A DNA stretch of 64,000 nucleotides, from positions 62,001 through 126,000 of the forward strand of contig NZ_KE332377.1 in the NCBI RefSeq assembly GCF_000409775.1. Reading direction: 5' to 3'. Shown here in pieces: positions 1-8,628 of the stretch; position 1 is the stretch's first letter, and each line of letters starts with the position of its first letter. Below the pieces are notes generated by a model that was given only the letters and a program-made list of their open reading frames with translations, was not told the origin of the DNA and searched no databases. The DNA comes from Litchfieldella anticariensis FP35 = DSM 16096 (lineage in GTDB: Bacteria > Pseudomonadota > Gammaproteobacteria > Pseudomonadales > Halomonadaceae). The position numbers and the translations under genes are program-made.

Positions 1-2365
1 CGATGGGGAAGTCATCGACGTGCATGGTAGGGGTACCGATAGGGTGGTCGCCGTTACATGGCCACTGGATACTGCCGAGCTCGTCGAGCCTGTCATAGCT
101 GACGCCGGTAAAGGTCGGGGTCAGACTGGCGATTTCGTCCATGATCTCGGAAGGATGGCGGTAGTCCATGGGATAGCCCAGGGCATTGGCCAGGTCGACG
201 GTGACTTCCCAGTCTTCCTTGCCCGCGACCGGCGGCATGACCTTGCGCACGCGGTTGATGCGTCGCTCGGCATTGGTGAAGGTGCCGTTCTTCTCCAGGA
301 AAGAGGAGCCCGGAAGCAGCACGTGGGCGAACTTGGCCGTCTCGTTGAGGAAAATGTCCTGCACGATCAGGCAGTCGAGGGACTTGAGGGCGGTCTCGAC
401 GTGCTGGGTATTGGGATCGGATTGGGCGATGTCCTCGCCCTGAACATAGAGCGCCTTGAAGGTGCCGGCAATGGCAGCATCGAACATGTTGGGGATACGC
501 AACCCCGGTTCGTCGTCGAGGGGCACCCCCCAGGCTTGTTCGAAGCGACGGCGGGAAAGCGCGTCGGAGACGTGCTGATAGCCAGGCAGTTCGTGGGGGA
601 AGGAGCCCATGTCGCAGGAGCCCTGGACGTTGTTCTGGCCGCGCAGCGGGTTCACGCCGACACCTTCGCGGCCGATATTGCCGGTGGCCAGTGCCAGGTT
701 GGCGATGCCCATGACCATGGTCGAACCCTGGCTATGTTCGGTTACCCCCAGGCCATAGTAGATAGCCCCGTTGGGAGCCGCCGCATAGGTGCGTGCAGCA
801 CGCCGCACGGCTGCGGCCGGTACGCCGGTGATTTCCTCGACTCGTTCCGGGGCATGACGCTCTTCGAGAATGAAGTTGCGCCAGGCGCGGTAGGCGTCGT
901 CGTCGCAGCGGCTGGCGATGAACTCCTCGTCTTCCAGGCCTTCGGCGATCACGACATGGGCGAGCGCATTGATCAGTGCCACATTGGTGCCGGGGCGCAG
1001 CGCCAGGTGCTGGGCTTCCTTGAGGTGCGGGGTGGCGAGCAGGTCGATGCGCCGCGGGTCGGCGACGATCAGTTGGGCGCCTTCGCGCAAGCGACGGCGC
1101 ATCAACGAGCCGAATACCGGATGAGCGTCGGTGGGGTTGGCACCGATCACGATGATCACGTCGGCCTTCATCACCGAGTCGAAGGTCTGGGTGCCAGCCG
1201 ATTCGCCAAGGGTGGTCTTGAGGCCGAACCCGGTCGGTGAATGGCAGACCCGGGCGCACGTGTCGGTGTTGTTGTTGCCGAAGGCGGCGCGTACCAGCTT
1301 CTGCACCAGATAGGTTTCCTCGTTGGTGCAGCGTGACGAGGTAATGCCGCCGATGCTGTCGCGGCCATGCTTGGCCTGGACATCCTTGAGGCGCTTGGCG
1401 GCAAAGGCGATCGCTTCTTCCCAACTGACCTCGCGCCACGGTTGATCGATGGCATCGCGAATCATGGGCGACTTGAGACGATCCTGATGAGTGGCGTAGC
1501 CGAAGGCGAAACGGCCCTTGACGCAGGAATGGCCATGATTGGCGTCACCACCCTTGTACGGCACCATGCGGATGACCTGGTCGCCTTTCATCTCGGCCTT
1601 GAATGAGCAGCCAACGCCGCAGTAGGCGCAAGTCGTGATTACGCTGTGCTCGGGTTGTCCCATCTCGACCACGCTCTTTTCCATCAGCGTCGCGGTGGGG
1701 CAGGCCTGCACGCAAGCACCGCAAGAGACGCACTCCGAGTCCATGAAGGCTTCGTCCTGCCCGGGCGAGACCTTGGAATCGAAACCTCGGCCATCGATGG
1801 TCAATGCGAAGGTGCCCTGGACCTCCTCGCAGGCACGCACGCAACGCGAGCAGACGATGCACTTGCTGGGATCGAAAGCGAAGTAAGGATTGGAGAGGTC
1901 CTTTTCGGCTACCAGATGGTTCTCGCCCTCGAAGCCGTAGCGGACTTCGCGTAGGCCCACGGCCCCAGCCATGTCCTGCAGTTCGCAGTCGCCGTTGGCC
2001 GGACAGGTCAGGCAGTCCAGCGGGTGATCGGAGATGTACAGCTCCATGATATTGCGGCGTAGCTTGGCCAGGCTGGCGTTCTGGGTGGTTACTTTCATGC
2101 CGGCTTCCACCGGGGTGGTGCAGGAGGCCGGGTAACCGCGCTTGCCCGCGATCTGCACGGCGCACAGGCGGCAAGAGCCGAACGCTTCGAGGTTATCGGA
2201 GGTGCACAGCTTGGGAATGTTGATGTCGGCCAGTGCTGCGGCACGCAGCACCGACGTCCCCTCGGGAACGGTGATCGTGGTGCCATCGATCTCTAGGCTG
2301 ACGAGAGTCTCTGACAGCCGGGCGGGAGTTCCATAGTCTTTATTCGGGTCGAAATGTTGTAACAT
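1..2365 (-). CDS. fdsA: NAD-dependent formate dehydrogenase, alpha (molybdopterin) subunit, partial
   Basis: Catalytic subunit oxidising formate to CO2 in a soluble, NuoG-like complex with FdsB and FdsG. The C-terminus lies beyond the left edge; 788 codons are present. Visible in order: a [2Fe-2S] domain with Cys54, 65, 68 and 82; a His-Cys cluster site (His114, Cys118, 121, 127); two ferredoxin-type clusters (Cys167/170/173/177 and Cys210/213/216/220); the CAYCGVGC cluster at about 244-251; then the molybdopterin domain. The active-site motif RVCHSP carries Cys374, so this is the cysteine and not the selenocysteine form. The start is ATG with a GGAG site 9 nt upstream. The gene is separated from fdsB by a palindromic repeat that interrupts an otherwise overlapping operon. 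fdhD/fdsC and fdsD are not in the window and may lie to the left. Confidence 0.95.
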   Translation of the reverse strand, partial: MLQHFDPNKDYGTPARLSETLVSLEIDGTTITVPEGTSVLRAAALADINIPKLCTSDNLEAFGSCRLCAVQIAGKRGYPASCTTPVEAGMKVTTQNASLAKLRRNIMELYISDHPLDCLTCPANGDCELQDMAGAVGLREVRYGFEGENHLVAEKDLSNPYFAFDPSKCIVCSRCVRACEEVQGTFALTIDGRGFDSKVSPGQDEAFMDSECVSCGACVQACPTATLMEKSVVEMGQPEHSVITTCAYCGVGCSFKAEMKGDQVIRMVPYKGGDANHGHSCVKGRFAFGYATHQDRLKSPMIRDAIDQPWREVSWEEAIAFAAKRLKDVQAKHGRDSIGGITSSRCTNEETYLVQKLVRAAFGNNNTDTCARVCHSPTGFGLKTTLGESAGTQTFDSVMKADVIIVIGANPTDAHPVFGSLMRRRLREGAQLIVADPRRIDLLATPHLKEAQHLALRPGTNVALINALAHVVIAEGLEDEEFIASRCDDDAYRAWRNFILEERHAPERVEEITGVPAAAVRRAARTYAAAPNGAIYYGLGVTEHSQGSTMVMGIANLALATGNIGREGVGVNPLRGQNNVQGSCDMGSFPHELPGYQHVSDALSRRRFEQAWGVPLDDEPGLRIPNMFDAAIAGTFKALYVQGEDIAQSDPNTQHVETALKSLDCLIVQDIFLNETAKFAHVLLPGSSFLEKNGTFTNAERRINRVRKVMPPVAGKEDWEVTVDLANALGYPMDYRHPSEIMDEIASLTPTFTGVSYDRLDELGSIQWPCNGDHPIGTPTMHVDDFPI

Positions 2366-2384
2366 TAATTTGGTCTCCGTCCGC

Positions 2385-2532
2385 TAAGAGGGTGTTTACA
2401 AACTACTGCGCTCGGCCATGCTGCGTTGAAATCAGCCTCAAAATACTCATTTACAAGCTCGTAAACTCCGCTTTTTCGGCTGATTTCGCCTTGCCTGGCC
2501 TTCGCTCGTCACATTTGTAAAACCCCCTCTTA
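2385..2532. repeat. 148-bp palindromic MITE-like repeat between fdsB and fdsA
   Basis: The whole fdsB-fdsA gap is an imperfect palindrome. The ends read TAAGAGGG and CCCTCTTA, followed inward by matching TTTACAAA/TTTGTAAA blocks. A perfect internal pair AAATCAGCC/GGCTGATTT flanks a central near-palindrome TTACAAGCTCGTAA. The right end provides the TAA stop codon of fdsB. The structure suggests a non-autonomous mobile element or REP-type element with a TA target, but no second copy was found in this window, so mobility is inference. Confidence 0.7.
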
Positions 2533-4062
2533 CAGGTCTTCGGGGAAGTGCTTCATTACGCTCTGTACCGGGAAGGGCGTCATACCCCCCATTGCACAAA
2601 GAGAACCGTCCACCATGGTCTCGCACAGCTCACCGAGCAGTGCGAGGTTGGCTTCGCGGTTCTCCCCAGCGCGGATGCGGTCGATCACTTCAACACCGCG
2701 GGTCGAGCCGATGCGGCACGGGGTACATTTGCCACACGACTCGACGGTGCAGAATTCCATCGAGAAGCGTGCTTGTTCGCCCATGTCCACCGTATCGTCG
2801 AACATCACCACGCCTCCATGGCCCAGTCCCGCACCAACAGCGGCAAAGGCTTCGTAGTCGAGTGGCGTGTCCCACTGGCTTTCCGGCAGGTAAGCGCAGA
2901 GCGGGCCGCCGACCTGTACCGCGCGCAACGGGCGGCCCGAGAAGGTGCCGCCGCCGAACTCCTCTATCAGCTCGCGCAGGGTGGTACCGAAGGCCAGTTC
3001 GATCAACCCACCGCGCTTGACATTGCCCGCCAGCTGCAGCGCCAGGGTGCCGCGTGAGCGGCCCATGCCGTAGTCGGCGTAGGCCTGCCCACCGTGGCTC
3101 AGGATGAAAGGCACCGCCGCCAGCGACAGCACGTTGTTGACCACGGTGGGCTGGCCGAACAGCCCTTCAATCGCTGGCAGCGGCGGCTTGAAGCGCACCA
3201 GGCCGCGCTTGCCTTCGAGGCTCTCGAGCAACGAGGTCTCCTCGCCGCAGATATAGGCGCCGGCGCCGAGGCGTACCTCGAGATCGAAGCGCCGGCGACT
3301 ACCAAGGATGTTCTCGCCCAAGTAACCGGCCGCCTCGGCGCGTGCGATGGCCGTGTCGAGTATCCGTTGAGCCAGCGGATACTCCGAGCGCAGATAGATG
3401 TAACCCTGGGTGGCGCCGACGGCCAGACCGGCGATGGCCATGCCCTCGATCAGCATATAGGGGTCGCATTCCATTACCAGACGGTCGGCGAAGGTGCCGG
3501 AATCGCCCTCATCGGCGTTGCAGACGATATATTTCTGATCGGCATGGGTGTCGAGCACGGTCTGCCACTTGATACCAGTCGGGAAGGCGGCGCCGCCGCG
3601 GCCGCGCAGGCCCGAGGCCTTGACCTCGTCGACGATGGTCTGGGGCCCGAGCTTCAAGGCGTTCTCGAGGCCCTTGAAGCCGTCATGGGCGCGGTAATCG
3701 TCGATCGACAGCGGGTCGGTGATGCCGGCACGGGCGAAGGTCAGGCGCTGCTGCCGCTTCAGGTAGGGAATATCTTCGGTGAGGCCTTGGCTCAGTGGGT
3801 GTTCGCTCTTGCCTTCGAGGAGGCCAGCGTCGAACAGGCTGGCAACGTCATCCTCCTCGACCGGGCCGTAGCTGACACGGCCGTCTTCGGTCTCGACCTC
3901 GACCAGTGGCTCCAGCCAGAACAGGCCGCGGGAGCCGTTGCGCACTAGTTCTATCTCGACGCCACGGACGCGTGCTTCGGCCTCGATACGAGCCGTCACT
4001 TCGTCGGCGCCCATCGCTAGCGCAGTGGTATCGCAGGGAACGAAGATCTTGGTAGTCATCAT
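2530..4062 (-). CDS. fdsB: NAD-dependent formate dehydrogenase, beta (FMN/NADH-binding) subunit
   Basis: Passes electrons from the formate-oxidising subunit through FMN to NAD+. The 510-residue protein has an N-terminal thioredoxin-like [2Fe-2S] region (about 1-90, cluster cysteines largely absent) fused to a NuoF-like body. The FMN motif GLRGRGGAAFPTGIKW is at 151-166, the NADH motif CNADEGDSGT at 181-190, and the [4Fe-4S] ligands are Cys443, 446, 449 and 489. The first ATG overlaps the fdsG stop (ATGA). A second ATG three bases later sits at a better distance from GGAGGT and may be the real start. The stop codon lies in the terminal repeat of the downstream palindrome. Confidence 0.95.
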   Translation of the reverse strand: MMTTKIFVPCDTTALAMGADEVTARIEAEARVRGVEIELVRNGSRGLFWLEPLVEVETEDGRVSYGPVEEDDVASLFDAGLLEGKSEHPLSQGLTEDIPYLKRQQRLTFARAGITDPLSIDDYRAHDGFKGLENALKLGPQTIVDEVKASGLRGRGGAAFPTGIKWQTVLDTHADQKYIVCNADEGDSGTFADRLVMECDPYMLIEGMAIAGLAVGATQGYIYLRSEYPLAQRILDTAIARAEAAGYLGENILGSRRRFDLEVRLGAGAYICGEETSLLESLEGKRGLVRFKPPLPAIEGLFGQPTVVNNVLSLAAVPFILSHGGQAYADYGMGRSRGTLALQLAGNVKRGGLIELAFGTTLRELIEEFGGGTFSGRPLRAVQVGGPLCAYLPESQWDTPLDYEAFAAVGAGLGHGGVVMFDDTVDMGEQARFSMEFCTVESCGKCTPCRIGSTRGVEVIDRIRAGENREANLALLGELCETMVDGSLCAMGGMTPFPVQSVMKHFPEDL

Positions 4063-4550
4063 TGCACCTCCACCACTTGGGTCGTCAGTTCATCGAGCAG
4101 ACGGTCGAATTTCTCCGCTGTGACGCGCCCGTGAACGCGGTCGCCGATACGGATCGAAGGGGCGCAGGCGCAGTTGCCCAGGCAGTAGACCGCTTCCAGC
4201 GTGATCTCGCGATCGCGGGTGGTCTGGTGATAGTCGACATTGAGCTTCGTCTTGGCGTGGGCCTCGAGGCTACGGGCTCCCATCGCCTGGCAGGCCTCGG
4301 CGCGACAGAGCTGCAATACGTGGCTGCCGGGTGGCGTGGTGCGGAAGTGGTGGTAGAAACTGATCACGCCATGGATCTCGGCACGGGTCTGCCGCAGCGA
4401 TTCGGCAATGATCGGCACGGCGTCCTTAGGAATATGGCCAAAGCGATCCTGTATCGCATGCAGGATCGGTAGCAGGGCGCCGGGTTTGTGTTTCAAGGCG
4501 TCGATCTCGTCTTGTATCGACTGGGGGGTCCATTCGGAGAAGTTGCTCAT
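4059..4550 (-). CDS. fdsG: NAD-dependent formate dehydrogenase, gamma ([2Fe-2S]) subunit
   Basis: NuoE-like electron-transfer subunit of the soluble formate dehydrogenase. The thioredoxin-fold [2Fe-2S] ligands Cys82, Cys87, Cys123 and Cys127 are present in the CRAEAC and CLGNC motifs. I chose the ATG at 4550 (MSNFSEW, 163 residues) over a 23-codon longer frame because it has an AGGTGG site upstream and the extension is not family-like. It is the first gene of the fdsGBA operon, translationally coupled to fdsB by a 4-bp overlap. The 253-bp region upstream is shared with the divergent regulator. Confidence 0.93.
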   Translation of the reverse strand: MSNFSEWTPQSIQDEIDALKHKPGALLPILHAIQDRFGHIPKDAVPIIAESLRQTRAEIHGVISFYHHFRTTPPGSHVLQLCRAEACQAMGARSLEAHAKTKLNVDYHQTTRDREITLEAVYCLGNCACAPSIRIGDRVHGRVTAEKFDRLLDELTTQVVEVQ

Positions 4551-4614
4551 TGCCACCACCTGGATTGTTATGGAAATACTGAATGAATACCTGTGCTCCG
4601 GGCGCCTTGCGTGA

Positions 4615-4657
4615 CCCACAGGAATGTGGGAAATGCGTTGGTCCGTCGGGTACGGAC
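4615..4657 (-). promoter_or_regulatory. two hairpins in the presumed fdsG leader
   Basis: Two perfect 6-bp stems lie in tandem between the dyad operator and fdsG: CCCACA-GGAA-TGTGGG at 4615-4630 and GTCCGT-CGGGT-ACGGAC at 4641-4657. Neither is followed by a T-tract, so they are not simple terminators. They may be a leader structure or chance. Confidence 0.3.
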
Positions 4658-4704
4658 CTGGCCTTGAGCAGACTCGTCGGTTTATTCAGCGTTTCCTTAT
4701 CTTT

Positions 4705-4730
4705 CAAATATGAAGTCAACTGCATATTTG
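4705..4730. promoter_or_regulatory. dyad operator O1 of the fds/fdsR intergenic region
   Basis: A perfect inverted repeat CAAATATG-N10-CATATTTG lies between the divergent regulator and fdsG. The geometry suits a dimeric regulator of ModE/LysR type. A second copy with the same 10-bp spacer lies 78 bp away at the regulator start codon. Binding by FdsR is inferred from position. Confidence 0.55.
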
Positions 4731-4782
4731 AGGATGTAGCGCATCACGGTTGTGGGGAAATTAGCACTGGATTTCCCATTAA

Positions 4783-4808
4783 AAAATATGAAATATTGTG
4801 CATATGAA
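4783..4808. promoter_or_regulatory. dyad operator O2 overlapping the fdsR start codon
   Basis: AAAATATG-N10-CATATGAA repeats the half-sites and the exact 10-bp spacing of the dyad at 4705-4730, with less complete outer symmetry. The ATG of fdsR (4804-4806) lies inside the right half-site, so a bound regulator would block its own gene. Confidence 0.5.
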
Positions 4809-5865
4809 AAAGATCCAGATCACCCCCGCCTGGTATTTCACCGATGAGGCCGGCAATCGTCTCGATCCGCAGCTATTCGTGCTGCTCGAGGCAATCCATC
4901 ATCAAGGCAAGTTGACCCAGGCGGCCAAGGATGCTGGCATCTCCTACCGCCATGCCTGGAATCTGCTCAACAAGTGGGGAGAGTTCTTCGGTATCGGGTT
5001 GGTCGAGCTGGAGCGAGGGCGAGGTGCCCACCTCTCTCCGTTAGGGGAGAAGCTGCTGTGGGCCGAACAGCGCATCATCGCCCGCCTTGGGCCCCAGCTC
5101 GAAAGCCTGGGCTCGGAGCTCAATCTCGAGATACAGCAGTCCCTCGAGGGAGTGAAACCCATACTGCGGTTGCATGCCAGCCACGGTTACGCGGTCGCTC
5201 TACTACCCAAGTTCGCGACCGACTTCCAACTCGATCTGCAGTACTGCAGTCCGCGTGAAGCGCTGGCGGCGCTCAATCGCGGGGCCTGCGACCTGGCCGG
5301 CTTTCACCTGCCGAACGTCGAGATAGAGACGGCACTGATGAGTGCTTACAAACGGCTGCTGAAACCTCGCAGCCATCGAGTCATTCGCTTCATCACCCGT
5401 TGTCAGGGGCTAATGGTCAAAGCGGACAACCCCAAGCGAATCGCTGGCTTGGAGGACCTGGTCCGCAACGATGTGCACTTCATCAACCGCCAGCAGGAAT
5501 CGGGTACACGAGCCTTGCTGGACGGCATGCTGCGTGAAGCAGGCCTATCGATGCGACGGATTCAGGGCTACGAGGTCGAAGAGTTCACCCATTCGGCAGT
5601 CGCGGCATACATCGCCGCCGGCATGGCCGATGTCGGTTTTGGTGTGGAGGCGGCGGCACGCCAGTTTGGGCTCACTTTCCTGCCACTGGCGACCGAGGAT
5701 TATTTATTGGTCTGCCATCATCGAACACTGGATGAGCCGAAGCTTGGTCGACTGCTCGAATCTATCGGCAGCGAGGACTTCAAGAGCGCGGTGTCGGCGT
5801 TACCGGGGTATACGCCAAACCGCTGTGGCGAAGTGTGCGGGGTCGATGAACTGTTCGGCGGCTGA
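4804..5865 (+). CDS. fdsR: ModE-type HTH / periplasmic-binding-like transcriptional regulator of formate dehydrogenase
   Basis: A 353-residue regulator. The N-terminal winged helix resembles ModE and LysR (about residues 15-85, including KLTQAAKDAGISYRHAWNLLNKW). A substrate-binding-protein-like domain follows (about 115-335), of the kind related to molybdate or other oxyanion sensors. It is transcribed divergently from fdsGBA, so control of formate dehydrogenase is likely; the effector (molybdate or formate) cannot be read from sequence. The start is uncertain: GTG at 4798 or ATG at 4804, neither with a Shine-Dalgarno sequence, and both lie in the O2 dyad. It ends 11 bp from the convergent flavoprotein gene. 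Confidence 0.8.
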   Translation: MKKIQITPAWYFTDEAGNRLDPQLFVLLEAIHHQGKLTQAAKDAGISYRHAWNLLNKWGEFFGIGLVELERGRGAHLSPLGEKLLWAEQRIIARLGPQLESLGSELNLEIQQSLEGVKPILRLHASHGYAVALLPKFATDFQLDLQYCSPREALAALNRGACDLAGFHLPNVEIETALMSAYKRLLKPRSHRVIRFITRCQGLMVKADNPKRIAGLEDLVRNDVHFINRQQESGTRALLDGMLREAGLSMRRIQGYEVEEFTHSAVAAYIAAGMADVGFGVEAAARQFGLTFLPLATEDYLLVCHHRTLDEPKLGRLLESIGSEDFKSAVSALPGYTPNRCGEVCGVDELFGG

Positions 5866-5876
5866 AACCTCCTAGC

Positions 5877-8444
5877 CTAGCTCTTGGGACGCTGGTTGTC
5901 GGGATCATACAGGGCACGATACCCGACGGCTTCTATGTGCAGCGGATAATGCTCGCCGAAGTACTCCATGAGAAGTGTGCTGCCTTCCCGGGCATATTCG
6001 ACTGGCAGGTAGCCCAGGGCGATGATCTTGCCTACCGACGGGCCGTAGGCAGTGCTGGTGACGTAGGAGCGACGGCCAAGGGCGTCCACTAGCACCTCTC
6101 CACTATCCGGGTCGAGGATCGGCGCGTAACCCACCGGGTAGCGCGGCACGCCTTGGGCGTCGTGGTTTTCCTGCAGGGTCATGGTACACAGGTAGGCTGG
6201 CTGGTGTTCGCGCTCGCGTTGCTCCAGATAGGCGGCTCGGCCATGGAAGTCCGCTGGTTTGACCTTGGGCCTAGCGAGCCCTGCCTCATAGAGGTTGTAT
6301 TCGGTGAGCAGGTCCACGTTCTGTAGTCGTAGGCTTTTCTCCAGGCGGCGGCTGTTGGCATAGGTCTCGATGCCCACCGGCGTCACACCCTTCTCGTAGA
6401 GCAGGTCCCACAAGGTGAGCCCGTAGCTGAACGGCGTGTACAGCTCCCAGCCCTGCTCGCCTACGTAGGAGATGCGGAAGGCCCAGATCGGCAATCCGCG
6501 TACGCGAATTTCGCGGGCCGTGGCGAAGGGGAAATGCTCGTAGTCCAGTGCCTGTGGGTCGTCGGCAACCGCTTGCAGAGTATGCCGTGCATTGGGGCCC
6601 CACAGCCCCAACGTGGCCAGGGTATCGGTGCGATCCTCGATGTGCACTCGCTTGAGTCCCTTGGCCTCGGCCATACGGGTTATCCATACGTAGTCGCGAT
6701 GACCGGTGTCGCCACCGCAGATCACCCGGAACGTGTCCGCAGCGAGGCGCACCACGGTCAGGTCGGAATGCACGCCACCGAAGGCGTCCAGAAAATGCGT
6801 GTACACCCCCTTGCCGAGCGGCTGATCGCCACCTACGCGAGCCACCGAGAGGTACTCCAGCAGTGCCTCGGCATCCGCTCCGGAAACATCGAAGATGGCG
6901 AAGTGAGAAAGGTTGATCATGCCTACGTCTTCGCTCAGCGCGAGGTGTTCGGCGTTGGAGACCCGCCAGAAGTGGCGAGCGTCCCACTCGTTGGGGCGTT
7001 CGGGAACCCGCTCGGCGTAGCGCTCGAGCAGCGACTCATTGGCTGCATAGCCGTGAGCGCGCTCCCAACCCGCCGCCTCCATGAAGTAGCCGCCGAGCTC
7101 TTTCTCTCTTGACCAGAAGGGGCCGCGTCGCAGGTTGCGGCCGGACTCGAAAGGCTCGCGGGGATGGACGGGTGGGTCGTAGATCTTCTTGGCGATCTCG
7201 AAACAGCGCCCGTAGACATGGTGCGGTGTCTTCTGCACCGGGTAGAAGCGCGCAATATCGATGCCGAAGGGATCGAGCTCCGGCTTGCCCTTGGTGATCC
7301 AGTCGGCGAATACCTTGCCCATTCCCGGCCCGTCCTTGACCCAGACCGCTTCGCAGAACCACAGACCACGTGTCTCCGGTGATTCGCCGACCAGGGGGCC
7401 GCCGTCGTTGGTAACCGATAGCAGACCGTTGAACGAGTGTTTCTCGTCCCAGCCCAACTCACCGAGCACAGGGGTGAGTTCCACTGCGCGAGTGAAGGGG
7501 TGCATGACCTGGTCGAGTTCGAGGTCACGCATGGAAGGAGACAGGCGCGCCTGGTTACGCTCGAGGATATCGATGGGATGCACCAGGCGCGGTTCGGTGG
7601 TCTCATAGTAGCCCCACTCGAGCTGCCCTCCTTCGGTGGTGGTCGGGTCGCCCGTGTCGCGCATGTAGGCGGAGTTTCCCTGGTCACGCAGCAAAGGGTA
7701 GCCGATGTCCTCACCGGTGCCGGCGAAGACATCGAAGGGGCCAAAGAACAACAGGGGGTGCTCCACCGGCATCAGTGGCAAAGAGGCGCCGCCCATGGCT
7801 GCCGGAATGGGGCCCCAGATGCCTGAGGTCACGATCACCACGGGGGTCTCGATATAGCCCTTGCTGGTTTCTACACCGCGGACCCGGCCGTTGTGGACGT
7901 CGATATCCAGCGCTGGGGTATCGGCGAAGGTCTCGAGTTTTCCGGTGGCTTTTGCTCGTTCGATCAGTTCTCCCGCGACCTGCTGTGAGCGGGGCACCAC
8001 CAGGCCGGCATCGGGGTCCCACATTGCGCCCTGGATCAACTCCCGTTGCACTAGTGGAAAACGCTCGACGACCTCATCAGGATCGATGAGCCGGACGTTG
8101 GTACCGAACGCTTTGCCCGAGGCGACCTTGCGTTTGAGCTCCTCCATGCGTTCATCGTCACCGACGCGTGCCACCTCGATACCGCCGATGCGTCGATAGT
8201 GGCCTAGATGTTCGTAGAAACGTTGGCTGTAGGTGGTGGTGTAGCACGACATCTTGTCGTGGGATGTCATGTAGCAGAAGTCGGAAGCATGAGACGTGGA
8301 GCCGATGTCCGAAGGAATGGCGGATTTGTCGAGACCCACGAGATTGTCCCAGCCTTGCTCGATCAGATGATGAGCCACCGAAGCGCCGACGATGCCGCCC
8401 TGGCCAATGATCACCGCGCTCGCGTGCTTAGGTAGTGTCGCCAT
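5877..8444 (-). CDS. FAD-dependent oxidoreductase with C-terminal GcvT domains (dimethylglycine/sarcosine dehydrogenase-like)
   Basis: An 855-residue two-part protein. The N-terminal DAO-type FAD domain has the dinucleotide motif VIIGQGGIVGASVAHHL (11-27) and GSTSHASD with His52 where dimethylglycine dehydrogenase binds FAD covalently. The second half (about 430-855) is an FAO_M/GcvT aminomethyltransferase fold that normally binds tetrahydrofolate. The family oxidatively demethylates or cleaves secondary and tertiary amines; the substrate here is unknown. The start ATG at 8444 has AGGAGA upstream; the frame extends 24 codons further without support. Its neighbours, an NhaC antiporter and a gamma-glutamylpolyamine synthetase on the same strand, suggest an amine substrate. 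Confidence 0.85.
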   Translation of the reverse strand: MATLPKHASAVIIGQGGIVGASVAHHLIEQGWDNLVGLDKSAIPSDIGSTSHASDFCYMTSHDKMSCYTTTYSQRFYEHLGHYRRIGGIEVARVGDDERMEELKRKVASGKAFGTNVRLIDPDEVVERFPLVQRELIQGAMWDPDAGLVVPRSQQVAGELIERAKATGKLETFADTPALDIDVHNGRVRGVETSKGYIETPVVIVTSGIWGPIPAAMGGASLPLMPVEHPLLFFGPFDVFAGTGEDIGYPLLRDQGNSAYMRDTGDPTTTEGGQLEWGYYETTEPRLVHPIDILERNQARLSPSMRDLELDQVMHPFTRAVELTPVLGELGWDEKHSFNGLLSVTNDGGPLVGESPETRGLWFCEAVWVKDGPGMGKVFADWITKGKPELDPFGIDIARFYPVQKTPHHVYGRCFEIAKKIYDPPVHPREPFESGRNLRRGPFWSREKELGGYFMEAAGWERAHGYAANESLLERYAERVPERPNEWDARHFWRVSNAEHLALSEDVGMINLSHFAIFDVSGADAEALLEYLSVARVGGDQPLGKGVYTHFLDAFGGVHSDLTVVRLAADTFRVICGGDTGHRDYVWITRMAEAKGLKRVHIEDRTDTLATLGLWGPNARHTLQAVADDPQALDYEHFPFATAREIRVRGLPIWAFRISYVGEQGWELYTPFSYGLTLWDLLYEKGVTPVGIETYANSRRLEKSLRLQNVDLLTEYNLYEAGLARPKVKPADFHGRAAYLEQREREHQPAYLCTMTLQENHDAQGVPRYPVGYAPILDPDSGEVLVDALGRRSYVTSTAYGPSVGKIIALGYLPVEYAREGSTLLMEYFGEHYPLHIEAVGYRALYDPDNQRPKS

Positions 8445-8559
8445 GGCTGCTCTCCTGAGGGTGACCCGCCCGCTATCCCGACATTCTCTTGTCAACGTAA
8501 TGCAAGCGAAGCCCACTGGCTATCCAGTGACGACCTTGGCGTGTGTAGCAACGACAAAA

Positions 8560-8592
8560 GAAAGCGCCGAAGACGATCTCTTCAGCGCTTTC
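8560..8592 (-). terminator. rho-independent terminator downstream of the nhaC-like gene
   Basis: A 14-bp stem with one mismatch (GAAAGCGC and GAAGA pairing with TCTTC and GCGCTTTC) is followed on the reverse strand by TTTTG. It lies 36 bp after the nhaC stop, so the upstream antiporter gene is probably not cotranscribed with the flavoprotein gene. Confidence 0.8.
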
Positions 8593-8628
8593 AAGGTTAG
8601 GGCCGCAGGTGCCTGGGGGCATCATGGC

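Noticed and set aside
20-1240. 406-codon forward ORF opposite fdsA
   Set aside because: It is antisense to the conserved molybdopterin subunit and has no recognisable domain; high-GC coding DNA often leaves such shadow frames.
4615-4657. molybdenum-cofactor riboswitch in the fds leader
   Set aside because: Only two small independent stems are seen, not the multi-helix architecture of the Moco motif.
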